37,984 nucleotides of DNA from a virus (IMGVR_UViG_3300005663_000022:1-37984), one strand, 5' to 3'. Positions 17,431 through 24,670 are shown, counted from the first letter of the stretch. A program made the numbers and translations. Notes: generated from the letters alone by a model not told the origin.

Positions 17431-17588
17431 TATTTCTCCACCCGTTTATTCAAAACTTGTTTATTCCTTGCCCTGGCTCTTTCTACGAGAGTTCTAAGAG
17501 CGTCTGGTCTGGCACCATTAGTTGATTTCACAGGCTCCATAGCAGCCGATATTCGCTTGTTAAATGCTTCTTGAGTTAGTTTTTCCAC
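17430..17588 (-). CDS. Small basic helical protein between portal and giant gene (52 aa)
   Basis: A 52-codon frame starts with GTG (VEKLTQEAFNKRISAAM as written) and ends RARARNKQVLNKRVEK. It is highly charged, basic and helical, with no recognised family. Both ends use TAGTG overlaps: its GTG overlaps the portal stop and its TAG overlaps the giant gene's GTG. GAGG lies upstream. Composition suggests a nucleic-acid or protein binding accessory of the portal-giant module; function unknown. Confidence 0.65.
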   Translation of the reverse strand: MEKLTQEAFNKRISAAMEPVKSTNGARPDALRTLVERARARNKQVLNKRVEK

Positions 17589-19273
17589 TATTCTTTTTCC
17601 TCTTCCAATTCTTCTGGTCGTTGCGTAGCATTACCACGTCCACCACCACCTCCACCAAATAGCGGAATGAGCTGTTTTGCCTCAGCGGGTTCTGGCGATT
17701 TTGGCTCTTCAGTTTTAGGCTGAACAACAGGTTGTGGTCTCAAGAGGCTTTCTATTTTCCTCAAGATTAACTTGGCCTTCATATCAGCCCTATCCCCACC
17801 TTTGGCAGATTGGGCGATAAGACTAGAACCCTGCTCGTATAAAGCTATTACAGGGTCCATCCTCTCCGCCTGCTCTGCCCGTATCTTCATCTTCTCACCG
17901 TCTGGGTCGGGCAACTTGAGGATTTCCCTGCGCTTGTAATCCTCGGATACAAGACCACCCATTGAATTTGCTATAGCCGCATCCGAAGCCTGCTCCTCCT
18001 TGGAAACACTTGAATAACGGTACTTAATTACATACTCACCTTTTAATTTTGAGGGGTCGTGCTTCCTTCGGTGTCCTTCGGCACCCAGTTCTAGAGTCTT
18101 ATTTATTTCAAGGTACTGCTCTATAATCATTCTTGAGCGCTGCTGGTAAAGGAGGGCAAGCGCCCATAAACGTGAGAGGAGAAGTTCCCCCTTACTACCC
18201 GCTAGAAGTGCTAATGAAACAGCTGGCAAGGGGAATGTTACAGAACCAAAATCCTGTATTGAGAAGGAGGCCATCTGTTCCCGCCTGTCAATCATATTCA
18301 TAAAAACACGGGTAAAGTTCTTTAAGTCAGGTTTGGGGATTAGAGTGTAGGCATTTTGCTGGTCAACCTGCATAACTCTTCCCGCTTTGCCTGGGTAGTT
18401 TTTACCAGGTTTAGCTGTCCTGCCTTCTTCAGTGACCTCCTGGTAGGGTGGCTTTAGAAGGTCGTAGTTCATCGTTTTCAACAGCGTAGCTATCCAGTTA
18501 ATCTCTGGGTACAGGTCACGAAGCAAGGAAAAGATACTCTCACCCTGCCTTTTCTTCGTATCACGGTGTTTTAAAGCAGACCCCGATGGAGGCATCTGGA
18601 TAACAAAAGGGGGTTTCCCGTAAGGATTATCCTGTTCGTTTGCCAATTGTTTGTTTACATAAATTATTTCTTTTTCGTTTGTCCAGATACCGGTAATTAT
18701 GTTATTCTCTTCCTGTAGGCTCTGAGATTTAACATCGTACTGCTCAAGAACCATTGATTTATCCCTGAACATCTTATAGGCCACCCAATTTTCTTTTACG
18801 CCTATTTCATAAACGAGATATCTAGTATCAAGGGGTCTTACGTCAGGGATATAGATACCGTTCTCTTCACGTGTTAGTATCTGGTCGGCAATAGGGCCGT
18901 TGATACACACGCCTTCAGAATGTGTAGAAAACTCTGGCCATTCACCTTCCTCGTTTAACTTGGCATCAACCTCATACTCCGTATCATCAAGGAAGTTCTC
19001 TACGGCGGTAGTTTCCTCATCCGACATCTCCTTCCTGCCAGCTTCTACCATTGTCTGACGTTTAACCCCAGCAAGTTTGGCGATAGCCTTGGCAGCGAAT
19101 AGAGCACCATCTGGTAATGTAACGTTGGATACATCCTTCTGCTCTCTCTGACCGTCAAGAGTCATCATTACAAAAGGAGATGAATAGAGAATATCCCTAT
19201 CCTTATCCATACGGTCAAATAAAGGCTTGAAAACCTTTTCTTTCTCTTGAACCTTATCCAGCCAATCAGCCAT
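17588..19273 (-). CDS. Portal protein
   Basis: This 561-aa protein follows terminase and precedes the giant, scaffold and capsid genes. Residues ~60-130 hold the wing-like helical region; the middle has DVRPLDTRYLVYEI and DLYPEINWIATLLKTMNYD..KPPYQEV. Residues ~330-430 hold the conserved helical stem region (MIDRREQMASFSIQDFG...LLSRLWALALLYQQRSRMIIEQYLEI), and a disordered Gly-rich tail (GGGGGGRGN) ends the protein. The ATG at 19273 shares a base with the terminase stop (TGATG). It forms the dodecameric DNA gate at the capsid vertex and the docking site for the terminase. Confidence 0.8.
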   Translation of the reverse strand: MADWLDKVQEKEKVFKPLFDRMDKDRDILYSSPFVMMTLDGQREQKDVSNVTLPDGALFAAKAIAKLAGVKRQTMVEAGRKEMSDEETTAVENFLDDTEYEVDAKLNEEGEWPEFSTHSEGVCINGPIADQILTREENGIYIPDVRPLDTRYLVYEIGVKENWVAYKMFRDKSMVLEQYDVKSQSLQEENNIITGIWTNEKEIIYVNKQLANEQDNPYGKPPFVIQMPPSGSALKHRDTKKRQGESIFSLLRDLYPEINWIATLLKTMNYDLLKPPYQEVTEEGRTAKPGKNYPGKAGRVMQVDQQNAYTLIPKPDLKNFTRVFMNMIDRREQMASFSIQDFGSVTFPLPAVSLALLAGSKGELLLSRLWALALLYQQRSRMIIEQYLEINKTLELGAEGHRRKHDPSKLKGEYVIKYRYSSVSKEEQASDAAIANSMGGLVSEDYKRREILKLPDPDGEKMKIRAEQAERMDPVIALYEQGSSLIAQSAKGGDRADMKAKLILRKIESLLRPQPVVQPKTEEPKSPEPAEAKQLIPLFGGGGGGRGNATQRPEELEEEKE

Positions 19274-20709
19274 CAATAATAGTCCTTCGTCTGCGGAGGC
19301 CCGCCCTTATGATTAGCAGCACGGGCAAACAGCATCATCAATGTATCCGCCCTGTCAGGAGACTTTGAACCCCTTGCCCTAGCCTCTTCCTTAGATTCAA
19401 TAAAATATCTTCCCTTCCCGTCATATCTAAAACGGATGTCCAGAAGTTGAGCCTTTAATATATCGTCTTTTGGTATATCAATCGTGCCTTCCTCAAATTT
19501 CCTGTTTAATTTCCAGTACTCCTCAGCACGAGCATTTCCGAAAACAACTTTATCAATAGCGTTTGCACCTGAGTAAAAACGAACAAGAGACTCCCCATCC
19601 TCTTCTACAATATCGGCAACATCATCTCCAAGAGCGACCGCATCTATAACGGTTATGTACGGCTTCTGGAGTCGCATCTCACGGATTATCCTTCCCGCCG
19701 ACTCAGGGGCCTTTGAATGAGACCAAGGTTTCATTGAAAATACTTTATTCCCTATGCGTGTACCAAAAACCGAGAAATCTTCACCGTATCTCGCTACATC
19801 TACGGCACTTACTTTCGTATCCCCAACGGGTAAATCTCGCTCCATCGCTGCTTCTACATCACTTAATCTGAATAGATTATTAACCCCCGCTTCGGGGAAA
19901 TCTCCGAGGACGTACACTTGAAACAGGGAACTCCCCTCACCCCACTCTGAGAAGCGTTCAGCCACCCACTGGGGGTCTATAAGAGACGGATAGGGCAATT
20001 CCCCTACCTTGTCTTTCCACGCCCCTGTACGGATGTCCTCAATTAAAATATTAAATTCTGTAAAATTTGGGGTGTCAAAAGCCGATATGTGAAACTTTTT
20101 GTACAAAGGGGAGTTAAATGCATCCCTGAAACTCCCAGTAGGACGTGTCGGGTTGCCGATTAAAAGTAATCTCGTAAATCCTCCACTTAAAGGGTTCTCA
20201 ATGGCGGCATAGACTTCTTCACTTAATCCTGAGGCTTCATCTGCGATTACAAGAATGTGAGGAGAATGAAGACCCTGAAACCGCTCTGGTTCATCGGTTG
20301 ATAGTCCTATAGCGAAGTGGTCTTTAGCAAGATTAAGTCCTACTTGTTTAGGAGACCCGTCTAATTTAATGGTAGCACTTCCGTGTGCCGTCGCTATCTC
20401 TCTCCATAAAATAGACTCTACTTGCCTAAATGTAGGGGCAGTAGTAATAACAATTGAAGGACGGTAATTAAAAAGAAAACACAATGCAATACGAGCAGCG
20501 TCAAAAGACTTCCCACTATTACTACAACTTCTCACAGCAGTGCGTGGGTTCTTCATTACAGATTCAGCTATCTGAGCTTGAAGAGGGTGTAGCAGGCAAT
20601 TGAATATTTCTTGTATCCATAAGGTGGGCTTACCTCTTCCAGCCGACCTTAATAATAATGCCTGCCCCTCTGTCACCTCGGGAACTGCTGGTGCTTCTAG
20701 GGGCCTCAA
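19273..20709 (-). CDS. terL: Terminase large subunit (DNA packaging ATPase/nuclease)
   Basis: The N-terminal ATPase has a Walker A variant, SCSNSGKS, at residues 61-68 and Walker B ILVIADEAS at ~152-160, followed by LLIGNPTRPTGSF (coupling motif region). The C-terminal RNase H-type nuclease shows acidic centres in SAVDVARYGEDFSVFG, TVIDAVALGDDVAD and SPDRADTLMMLFA. It cuts concatemers and drives DNA into the prohead through the portal. The start is TTG overlapping the upstream zinc-ribbon stop (TTGA); length 478 aa is normal for the family. It is TGATG-coupled to the portal gene. Confidence 0.93.
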   Translation of the reverse strand: MRPLEAPAVPEVTEGQALLLRSAGRGKPTLWIQEIFNCLLHPLQAQIAESVMKNPRTAVRSCSNSGKSFDAARIALCFLFNYRPSIVITTAPTFRQVESILWREIATAHGSATIKLDGSPKQVGLNLAKDHFAIGLSTDEPERFQGLHSPHILVIADEASGLSEEVYAAIENPLSGGFTRLLLIGNPTRPTGSFRDAFNSPLYKKFHISAFDTPNFTEFNILIEDIRTGAWKDKVGELPYPSLIDPQWVAERFSEWGEGSSLFQVYVLGDFPEAGVNNLFRLSDVEAAMERDLPVGDTKVSAVDVARYGEDFSVFGTRIGNKVFSMKPWSHSKAPESAGRIIREMRLQKPYITVIDAVALGDDVADIVEEDGESLVRFYSGANAIDKVVFGNARAEEYWKLNRKFEEGTIDIPKDDILKAQLLDIRFRYDGKGRYFIESKEEARARGSKSPDRADTLMMLFARAANHKGGPPQTKDYY

Positions 20710-20870
20710 GGTGTACCTACCCTAGTGTTCCAGTAGGTTTTCTTCAACCTAGAGTAGTCCTTAACCTTACCGCCCTTGGCGTCTCTAAGAAGACACATAT
20801 CACATACCGCCCTACCATCTACCCTTCTGTGTGTCTTAACCTTCCTGCATCTAACACAAAGTAATAACAT
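20706..20870 (-). CDS. Small zinc-ribbon protein upstream of terminase (54 aa)
   Basis: A 54-aa frame holds two CxxC knuckles (LCVRCRK and VCDMCLLRD) separated by 13 residues, then a basic tail (KGGKVKDYSRLKKTYW). It is a minimal four-cysteine zinc ribbon. AAGGTGAG lies just before the ATG. Its TGA overlaps the TTG of terminase large subunit, so the two are coupled. A packaging accessory role is inferred from position only. Confidence 0.65.
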   Translation of the reverse strand: MLLLCVRCRKVKTHRRVDGRAVCDMCLLRDAKGGKVKDYSRLKKTYWNTRVGTP

Positions 20871-20884
20871 ACTCACCTTACATA

Positions 20885-20903
20885 TAGGTTGGATTCCAAC
20901 CTA
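20885..20903. repeat. Perfect 8-bp hairpin at the end of the 63-aa gene
   Basis: The arms TAGGTTGG and CCAACCTA are separated by three bases and are fully complementary. The hairpin includes the TAG stop of the 63-aa gene on the minus strand and stands just ahead of the zinc-ribbon Shine-Dalgarno. No U-run follows, so it is unlikely to be a full terminator. It may mark a processing or pausing site. Confidence 0.5.
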
Positions 20904-21092
20904 GTAGATAACACGCCCGTCAGCGTCTAACTCTGGGATAGTAACGATAACCTCACGCTTACCCCTCAGTACCCGAACGGTATCACCCGGTCTATGCAAC
21001 GAGGGGTTATATAGTGGTACAGGTTGCACTTTTGTCTTGTGCAACCTGAGCTGTTCCATCCGTTCCCTGTTTCTCTTCTTGCTTAATGGCAT
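20901..21092 (-). CDS. Hypothetical small phage protein (63 aa)
   Basis: The protein starts MPLSKKRNRERMEQLRLHKTK and ends IPELDADGRVIY. A basic N-terminal helix followed by a linker and a DADGxxIY end is a recurring design of small phage proteins encoded beside terminase genes. The ATG at 21092 is preferred over an upstream TTG because GAGGGGG lies 4-5 nt before it. It overlaps the terminase-small-like gene by 86 nt in another frame. The basic segment suggests RNA/DNA binding, but no function is known. Confidence 0.65.
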   Translation of the reverse strand: MPLSKKRNRERMEQLRLHKTKVQPVPLYNPSLHRPGDTVRVLRGKREVIVTIPELDADGRVIY

Positions 21093-21423
21093 ATTCCCCC
21101 TCAATAACCTTGTTCTCTAGCTGAGCTTGCTCTGCCTTCTCAGCTAGGGCAATGATAGCCAGGTAACTGTTGATAGGGGAGTCTACCTCTATCTTCTGCC
21201 TTGCCTTGCCGAGGTGCTGCTCAACTACAAACTCTGCTACCTTCCACCGGGTAAAGTCTATCCTCATTTTTGTTTGGAGTATCTTTAGAATGTACTGTGC
21301 GCCTAGCGGACCAGCCGCATTAATGGTATGCTGCACGCCCGCCCGAACATCGCTATGTTTCTTTCGCCCACGAGTTTCCTTTTTAGCTACAACAAGAAGT
21401 TCATTTAGTGCTACTTCTCCCAA
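21007..21423 (-). CDS. Putative terminase small subunit / DNA-recognition protein
   Basis: This 138-aa protein is the first gene of the late operon. It has a basic GRKKHSDVR region, a helical core (AAGPLGAQYILKILQTKMRIDFTRWKVAEFVVEQHLGKARQ) and an acidic C-terminus. The AEFVVEQHLGKARQ segment is like the helix preceding the tail of some small terminase subunits. A canonical helix-turn-helix is not obvious. The start codon is TTG with AGAGAGG 6 nt upstream. Assignment rests mostly on its position before terL. Confidence 0.5.
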   Translation of the reverse strand: MGEVALNELLVVAKKETRGRKKHSDVRAGVQHTINAAGPLGAQYILKILQTKMRIDFTRWKVAEFVVEQHLGKARQKIEVDSPINSYLAIIALAEKAEQAQLENKVIEGEYAIKQEEKQGTDGTAQVAQDKSATCTTI

Positions 21424-21767
21424 GGCTAACCTCTCTTCTTTATAAAGTTATCTTTCCCGCATATATGTGCATTTATTCGTACGCCTTCTTCCTCACAAGC
21501 CCAACATATCTCGCATAAGCTGATATTCAGGTACGGCCAGAGGCCGATGATATGATAGGTAGTTGTAATTGATTGCTTAACGCTGACACATTATGATAGT
21601 TCCATACTCGTTATTTATACTGGCTCGGTGTGCCCCCAGTTGTTACTCAAATGGTTGTATATTGTTCACTGGGCATCACCCCCTTAAACGCCTAACACTG
21701 TTTTACTTTACAATAACTGAGGCTCTGAGAACGATGTACAGCGATTTATCCGGGCAATCAATAGTAA
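21424..21767. other. Intergenic control region ahead of the late operon
   Basis: No confident gene is seen in this stretch. It holds a short GC hairpin, CGGCC-AGA-GGCCG (21534-21546); an imperfect inverted repeat TGCCC(CC)AGT/ACTGGGCA (21631-21675); and one inverted copy of TTAGGCGT (21688-21695). A minus-strand frame ending in a four-cysteine segment (LCEICWACEEEGVRINAHICG) stops 2 nt before the terminase-small start but has no ATG, GTG or TTG. Promoters for the late genes probably lie here; no hexamer pair is convincing. Confidence 0.5.
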
Positions 21768-21876
21768 GCTGGGGCTAGGGATTTGCACCCTAGATGGCTC
21801 GTACTAGCAAGCCTCCTCTTTTGGATTATGTTTGTCTAGCAACAACGCAGCGTCTACCTATTCCGCCACACCCAGC
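21768..21876 (-). tRNA. tRNA-like sequence, Leu-type D-arm, oversized (109 nt)
   Basis: Read on the minus strand the segment begins GCTGGGT and ends CCCAGC, giving a six-pair acceptor-like stem. It contains GGCGGAATAGGTAGACGC, the typical D-arm of tRNA-Leu, and a T-arm, TAGGG-TGCAAAT-CCCTA, with a 7-base loop. A stem GGCTTG/CGAGCC could be the class II variable arm. No standard anticodon stem forms, and the total length exceeds normal class II tRNAs by ~20 nt. It has no encoded CCA. It could be a degenerate tRNA, one with an insertion in the anticodon arm, or a tRNA-mimicking RNA. Confidence 0.5.
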
Positions 21877-21919
21877 TATTAAGATACTTTCAGCCCGAAC
21901 TGGCATACCTCTATCATTC

Positions 21920-22423
21920 CTAAATCATATCTTGATTGAGCTGTAGTCCTCTAAAACCTGGCCAATCAATCAGTGGTCTCTTATTCTTACTCTTATTACA
22001 GGTTGAACAGGCGGGAATTATGTTGGACTTAATATCTTCTCCGCCCTGGCTAAGTGCAACAATATGCTCAACTGTTAATTGCTTTGCTTTTTTACCGCAA
22101 TAAGCACAACGGTACCCGTACTCAGCCTTCTTATCTACCCATTCCTTTTTACTTAAACAGTAATGCCCTCTAAAGTGACCGGGTAATACGCCCTCTGCTT
22201 TTAAGGCTCTGCTAACCTTAACCTTTGAGATACCCAATCCGCTTACCAACTCATTGGTGTGATAGCCTATTCTATAGAGGTCGGCAATAGCTCCCTGTCT
22301 ATCCTTTAGTCGCTTAGAATTGGTGGCAGTCTCCCACAGCCTAGCTGTCTTGGTAGCCGCTATTTCCTGGCGGAAATTATGCTCCCGAAGGATATTTGGG
22401 TATCTAAGCAGACCTCTCCCCAT
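21920..22423 (-). CDS. HNH homing-type endonuclease with N-terminal HTH
   Basis: The C-terminal ~65 residues form a standard HNH module: CAYCG (106-110), LTVEHIVALSQGGED (117-131) with the catalytic His-120, SNIIPACSTCNKSKNKR (133-149) with the second zinc pair. Residues ~45-78 look like a helix-turn-helix (AIADLYRIGYHTNELVSGLG), which would bind DNA. It is likely a free-standing nuclease cutting at a specific site in related phage DNA. It is alone on the minus strand between the late operon and the divergent rightward operon. Its promoter is so close to the ATG that the message is nearly leaderless. Confidence 0.85.
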   Translation of the reverse strand: MGRGLLRYPNILREHNFRQEIAATKTARLWETATNSKRLKDRQGAIADLYRIGYHTNELVSGLGISKVKVSRALKAEGVLPGHFRGHYCLSKKEWVDKKAEYGYRCAYCGKKAKQLTVEHIVALSQGGEDIKSNIIPACSTCNKSKNKRPLIDWPGFRGLQLNQDMI

Positions 22424-22431
22424 ATTTGTCT

Positions 22432-22461
22432 ATAATAAACTAAAGCTAATCTCTTTGTCAA
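22432..22461 (-). promoter_or_regulatory. Sigma70-type promoter for the HNH gene
   Basis: On the minus strand TTGACA (22456-22461) is followed after 18 nt by TATTAT (22432-22437). The expected transcription start is within 1-3 nt of the ATG at 22423, so the transcript has almost no leader. Confidence 0.65.
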
Positions 22462-22495
22462 GCGGAACTCACCTATTTCATAACAAGCCTATATC

Positions 22496-22503
22496 TTAGG
22501 CGT
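22496..22503 (+). promoter_or_regulatory. TTAGGCGT motif, copy outside a promoter
   Basis: One of three TTAGGCGT octamers seen in control DNA (others at 22582-22589 and, inverted, 21688-21695). Here it is the 3' arm of a small GCCTA/TAGGC hairpin (22487-22501). It may be an operator half or a repeated regulator site; inference. Confidence 0.4.
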
Positions 22504-22568
22504 AAATTTATAAAAAGACGAACCCGTATCCCCCAAAGGTCAGGGGTCTAACCAGGACTAAATACCTA

Positions 22569-22597
22569 TTGACTACTGCTTTTAGGCGTGGGATAAT
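22569..22597 (+). promoter_or_regulatory. Strong sigma70-type promoter of the rightward operon
   Basis: TTGACT (22569-22574) and GATAAT (22592-22597) are separated by exactly 17 nt. The start site would be near 22604, about 20 nt before the first ATG, with AAAGGAGGG between. A TTAGGCGT motif (22582-22589) sits in the spacer, where a bound repressor would block polymerase. Confidence 0.75.
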
Positions 22598-22624
22598 TAA
22601 GACATCAAATAAAGGAGGGATACG

Positions 22625-23089
22625 ATGGGCAAACTAGCAACATACCAAGCCTACGCCGACAGATGTGCTGCCAAGCTAGAAGTTACTGATAAGGTTACAC
22701 TCCGCTGGGCTGGTGGGCTTGGCTGTAGAATAGGTAAATATACTTATGCTCATTGCCATATTGCTGAGTTCGTAAACCCTCGTAGCAAGTTTCCACGGGG
22801 AAATATCTGTCTAAGCCGTAGTTACTTCGCCAAGTCCTCGGTAAAACATTGGCATCATTGTATAGCCCACGAGGTAGCGCATCTAGCTGTAAAATCAGCA
22901 CATAGAACACCTACTTTTGACAGGCGCCTAGTAGCACTAGGAGTCGCCAATTATAGTGAACGCCTTAACGCCCGGTCAGCAAAGAAAGGACATCATCATA
23001 TCTGGATGTCAGGCGGGGATAGGCAAGGACGGTTTAGTGAATGTCGTGTTTGTCGCAAGGTAATACATAATAAAGGTAGTATTAAATAA
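22625..23089 (+). CDS. SprT-like zinc metalloprotease
   Basis: This 154-aa protein carries HEVAH (82-86), a classic HExxH zinc-protease motif, with a third ligand candidate His-93 in AVKSAHRTPTFDRRLVALG, the layout of SprT/YgjP-type domains. The C-terminus has a histidine cluster and a CRVCRK knuckle (GHHHIW...CRVCRKVI), as in SprT-family zinc ribbons. It is the first gene of the rightward operon, with AGGAGGG 5 nt before the ATG, so it should be highly expressed early. The substrate is unknown; SprT-family proteins act on DNA-bound or DNA-crosslinked proteins, and a role in removing host DNA-protein obstacles is possible. Confidence 0.75.
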   Translation: MGKLATYQAYADRCAAKLEVTDKVTLRWAGGLGCRIGKYTYAHCHIAEFVNPRSKFPRGNICLSRSYFAKSSVKHWHHCIAHEVAHLAVKSAHRTPTFDRRLVALGVANYSERLNARSAKKGHHHIWMSGGDRQGRFSECRVCRKVIHNKGSIK

Positions 23090-23104
23090 GGAAGGAGGTA
23101 GGAA

Positions 23105-23257
23105 ATGCTAGGTTACTTTTGCAAAACTTGCCAAATGTACTTCAGGCTCATTGAGTTACTGGCGGGTAAGCGGTGTCCAGAATGTAAGGAGCAAACCAAG
23201 CCACATCTTATACTTGCTGGACAAGTTATGGGAGCTACTAAGGCAGAAACCGCCTGA
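23105..23257 (+). CDS. Small zinc ribbon protein (50 aa)
   Basis: A 50-aa frame starts MLGYFCKTCQMYFRLIEL with a second pair CPECKEQ, a CxxC-x14-CxxC ribbon. The rest (TKPHLILAGQVMGATKAET) is not characterised. GGAGGTAGGAA precedes the ATG. It fills the gap between the protease gene and the next frame, and its downstream neighbour begins 13 nt after its stop. Confidence 0.65.
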   Translation: MLGYFCKTCQMYFRLIELLAGKRCPECKEQTKPHLILAGQVMGATKAETA

Positions 23258-23270
23258 AAGGGGGAATAAA

Positions 23271-23459
23271 ATGGGAAGAGAATTAACTCCAACTGAAAAG
23301 GCCATTGAACGCCTTATTGAATTAGGCTATGAAATGAATGCCAAGATAACGGACATTGGCGGTAGCGATTTTATCTGGATATTCAAGCGGCCAGACGGAA
23401 CAATCTTTGTAGCGTGTAAAACAAAAACACTATTGAAGGAAATATCTATTATTCAGTAA
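23271..23459 (+). CDS. Hypothetical protein (62 aa)
   Basis: The protein starts MGRELTPTEKAIERLIELGYEM. A helix is followed by a beta part (FIWIFKRPDGTIFVACK) and a short helix. No family is recognised. The ATG is chosen because GGGGGAAT lies just before it; a longer frame from 23151 would overlap the zinc-ribbon gene and lacks a ribosome binding site. Confidence 0.65.
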   Translation: MGRELTPTEKAIERLIELGYEMNAKITDIGGSDFIWIFKRPDGTIFVACKTKTLLKEISIIQ

Positions 23460-23492
23460 TCAGGCCATCAAATAATAAGGAGGACAAGGATA

Positions 23493-23726
23493 ATGACCAG
23501 CACTGCACAGCAAGGGATTTTAGACGCCCTGAATGATGGTTGGAAATTAAGTAAGCACTACGGCGTTAATACCTTCTGCTGGATTGAGAAAGATGGAGAA
23601 ACACAAACTGTTAGTCTTGCCACTTTAAGAGCACTGCAAGGAAAGAAACTAATTGAGATAAAGGGGAATGACAACTTTATAACAACCTATAGAATAAGGA
23701 GGAAGGTGTATAATGGAAATTACTAA
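23493..23726 (+). CDS. Hypothetical protein (77 aa)
   Basis: The protein starts MTSTAQQGILDALNDGWKLS and has a compact alpha-beta composition (GVNTFCWIEKDGETQTVSLAT). It ends basic (RRKVYNGNY). AAGGAGGACAAGG lies upstream of the ATG. It overlaps the next gene by 14 nt. Function unknown; it may bind DNA, given its size and operon position. Confidence 0.6.
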   Translation: MTSTAQQGILDALNDGWKLSKHYGVNTFCWIEKDGETQTVSLATLRALQGKKLIEIKGNDNFITTYRIRRKVYNGNY

Positions 23727-23994
23727 AGGGAAATGGATAGCAAAGCGGGAGCATAATTCCTATAATATCTACGGCGATGACAAGTTACTGTTCCTATCTT
23801 ACCAGCATACACGCACTACTTGGGCCGAAATGGAGGCCAACGCCCACCTTGTAGTTGCTGGACCGAGGATGGCAGAATTACTAAAGCAATTAGCGGATTG
23901 GGATGCCGGCACATTCGGCAAGGACAGCAACATAAAGATAATAGACATATCCAAAGAAGCTAGTAAAATAATCGCTGAACTGGAGGGTAAATAG
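23713..23994 (+). CDS. Ead/Ea22-like hypothetical protein (93 aa)
   Basis: The segment ANAHLVVAGPRMAELLKQL (residues ~43-61) is the hallmark of a family of small phage early proteins in which NAxLIAAAPxxLEAL recurs; its function is not established. The N-terminus is beta-like (GKWIAKREHNSYNIYGDDKLLFL). AAGGAGG precedes the ATG and overlaps the end of the preceding gene. It is part of the rightward early operon. Confidence 0.65.
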   Translation: MEITKGKWIAKREHNSYNIYGDDKLLFLSYQHTRTTWAEMEANAHLVVAGPRMAELLKQLADWDAGTFGKDSNIKIIDISKEASKIIAELEGK

Positions 23995-23995
23995 A

Positions 23996-24190
23996 ATGGG
24001 TATAGGTATGGCATCAGCACCTATGGGAAGACAGCATATTCCAGTTGGTCGGATTAAAGGGACTGGTATTAGACTCAAGGTAGTTGATAGAAAAACTGGC
24101 AAGCAAGTCAACTATGGCGTTCAGTTTAATAACACTACTTCTGAAATTGAGGCATTGCCCGATTTAATAGTAACAATGGAGCAGAAATGA
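23996..24190 (+). CDS. Hypothetical protein (64 aa)
   Basis: The protein starts MGIGMASAPMGRQHIPVGR; the remainder is beta-type (RLKVVDRKTGKQVNYGVQF). It begins 2 nt after the preceding stop and overlaps the next gene as ATGA. No family is recognised. Confidence 0.55.
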   Translation: MGIGMASAPMGRQHIPVGRIKGTGIRLKVVDRKTGKQVNYGVQFNNTTSEIEALPDLIVTMEQK

Positions 24191-24249
24191 AAATAGATAA
24201 CTGGATGTATTACCGATTAATCCAAGAGCTTAGAAAGAGGGGGTGGTAA
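24187..24249 (+). CDS. Micropeptide (20 aa)
   Basis: MKIDNWMYYRLIQELRKRGW is an amphipathic basic peptide. Its ATG lies in the stop of the previous gene (ATGA) and its end carries the GAGGGGGTGG Shine-Dalgarno of the next gene. It may be a real small protein or a coupling leader. Confidence 0.4.
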   Translation: MKIDNWMYYRLIQELRKRGW

Positions 24250-24250
24250 G

Positions 24251-24493
24251 ATGGAAGTAAAGATTGTTGAGAAAACCAAAGTACTATCAAAGGGGAATGA
24301 ACATTGGTTAGAGATAAGGGATAAGTTTAACCAACTAATTGATGGGCTGATGTTGGAAATAACTGGCTTATCCCCAAAGGAAGCAAATGCTCTTAGACAA
24401 TACTCATATCGTGTAGCTAAAGTAAGAGCATTCACTAGAAAAAGACAAGGAGATACAATACTATATCTATACAAAAAGGAACTTGAGCAATGA
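24251..24493 (+). CDS. Hypothetical DNA-binding-type small protein (80 aa)
   Basis: This is an 80-aa protein with helices HWLEIRDKFNQLIDGL and LSPKEANALRQYSYRVAKVRA and a basic end (FTRKRQGDTILYLYKKE). Helix-turn-helix type binding is possible but no clear motif is seen. GAGGGGGTGGTAAG precedes the ATG. Overlaps the next peptide as ATGA. Confidence 0.6.
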   Translation: MEVKIVEKTKVLSKGNEHWLEIRDKFNQLIDGLMLEITGLSPKEANALRQYSYRVAKVRAFTRKRQGDTILYLYKKELEQ

Positions 24494-24561
24494 CAACCCT
24501 TCTAATCTTTATACTATTTGTTCTTATAATAAAGGCTGGCTTGAGCCAGTATGAGGTGTGA
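24490..24561 (+). CDS. Transmembrane micropeptide (23 aa)
   Basis: The frame reads MTTLLIFILFVLIIK followed by AGLSQYEV. It is almost wholly hydrophobic for 14 residues and then polar, as for a single short membrane helix. It is ATGA-coupled to the previous gene. Translation is plausible but not proved. Confidence 0.45.
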   Translation: MTTLLIFILFVLIIKAGLSQYEV

Positions 24562-24565
24562 TGTA

Positions 24566-24670
24566 ATGAAGTATAAAATAAGACTAACTGGCAAGGCATT
24601 CAATGTATTTTTGAAACTCAAGTTGATAGCTAAAGCCAATCCTAATCTTACAATAGGAGAGATGAAATGA
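24566..24670 (+). CDS. Small basic protein (34 aa)
   Basis: MKYKIRLTGKAFNVFLKLK is followed by LIAKANPNLTIGEMK. It is a basic beta-hairpin-plus-helix type peptide. Its stop overlaps the next ATG (ATGA) and contains the GGAGAG site used by the next gene. No family is recognised. Confidence 0.5.
   Translation: MKYKIRLTGKAFNVFLKLKLIAKANPNLTIGEMK

Noticed and set aside
21424-21560. Minus frame ending LCEICWACEEEGVRINAHICG just before the terminase-small start
   Set aside because: Promising cysteine pattern and ideal spacing, but no ATG, GTG or TTG in frame; cannot be called a gene without other evidence.
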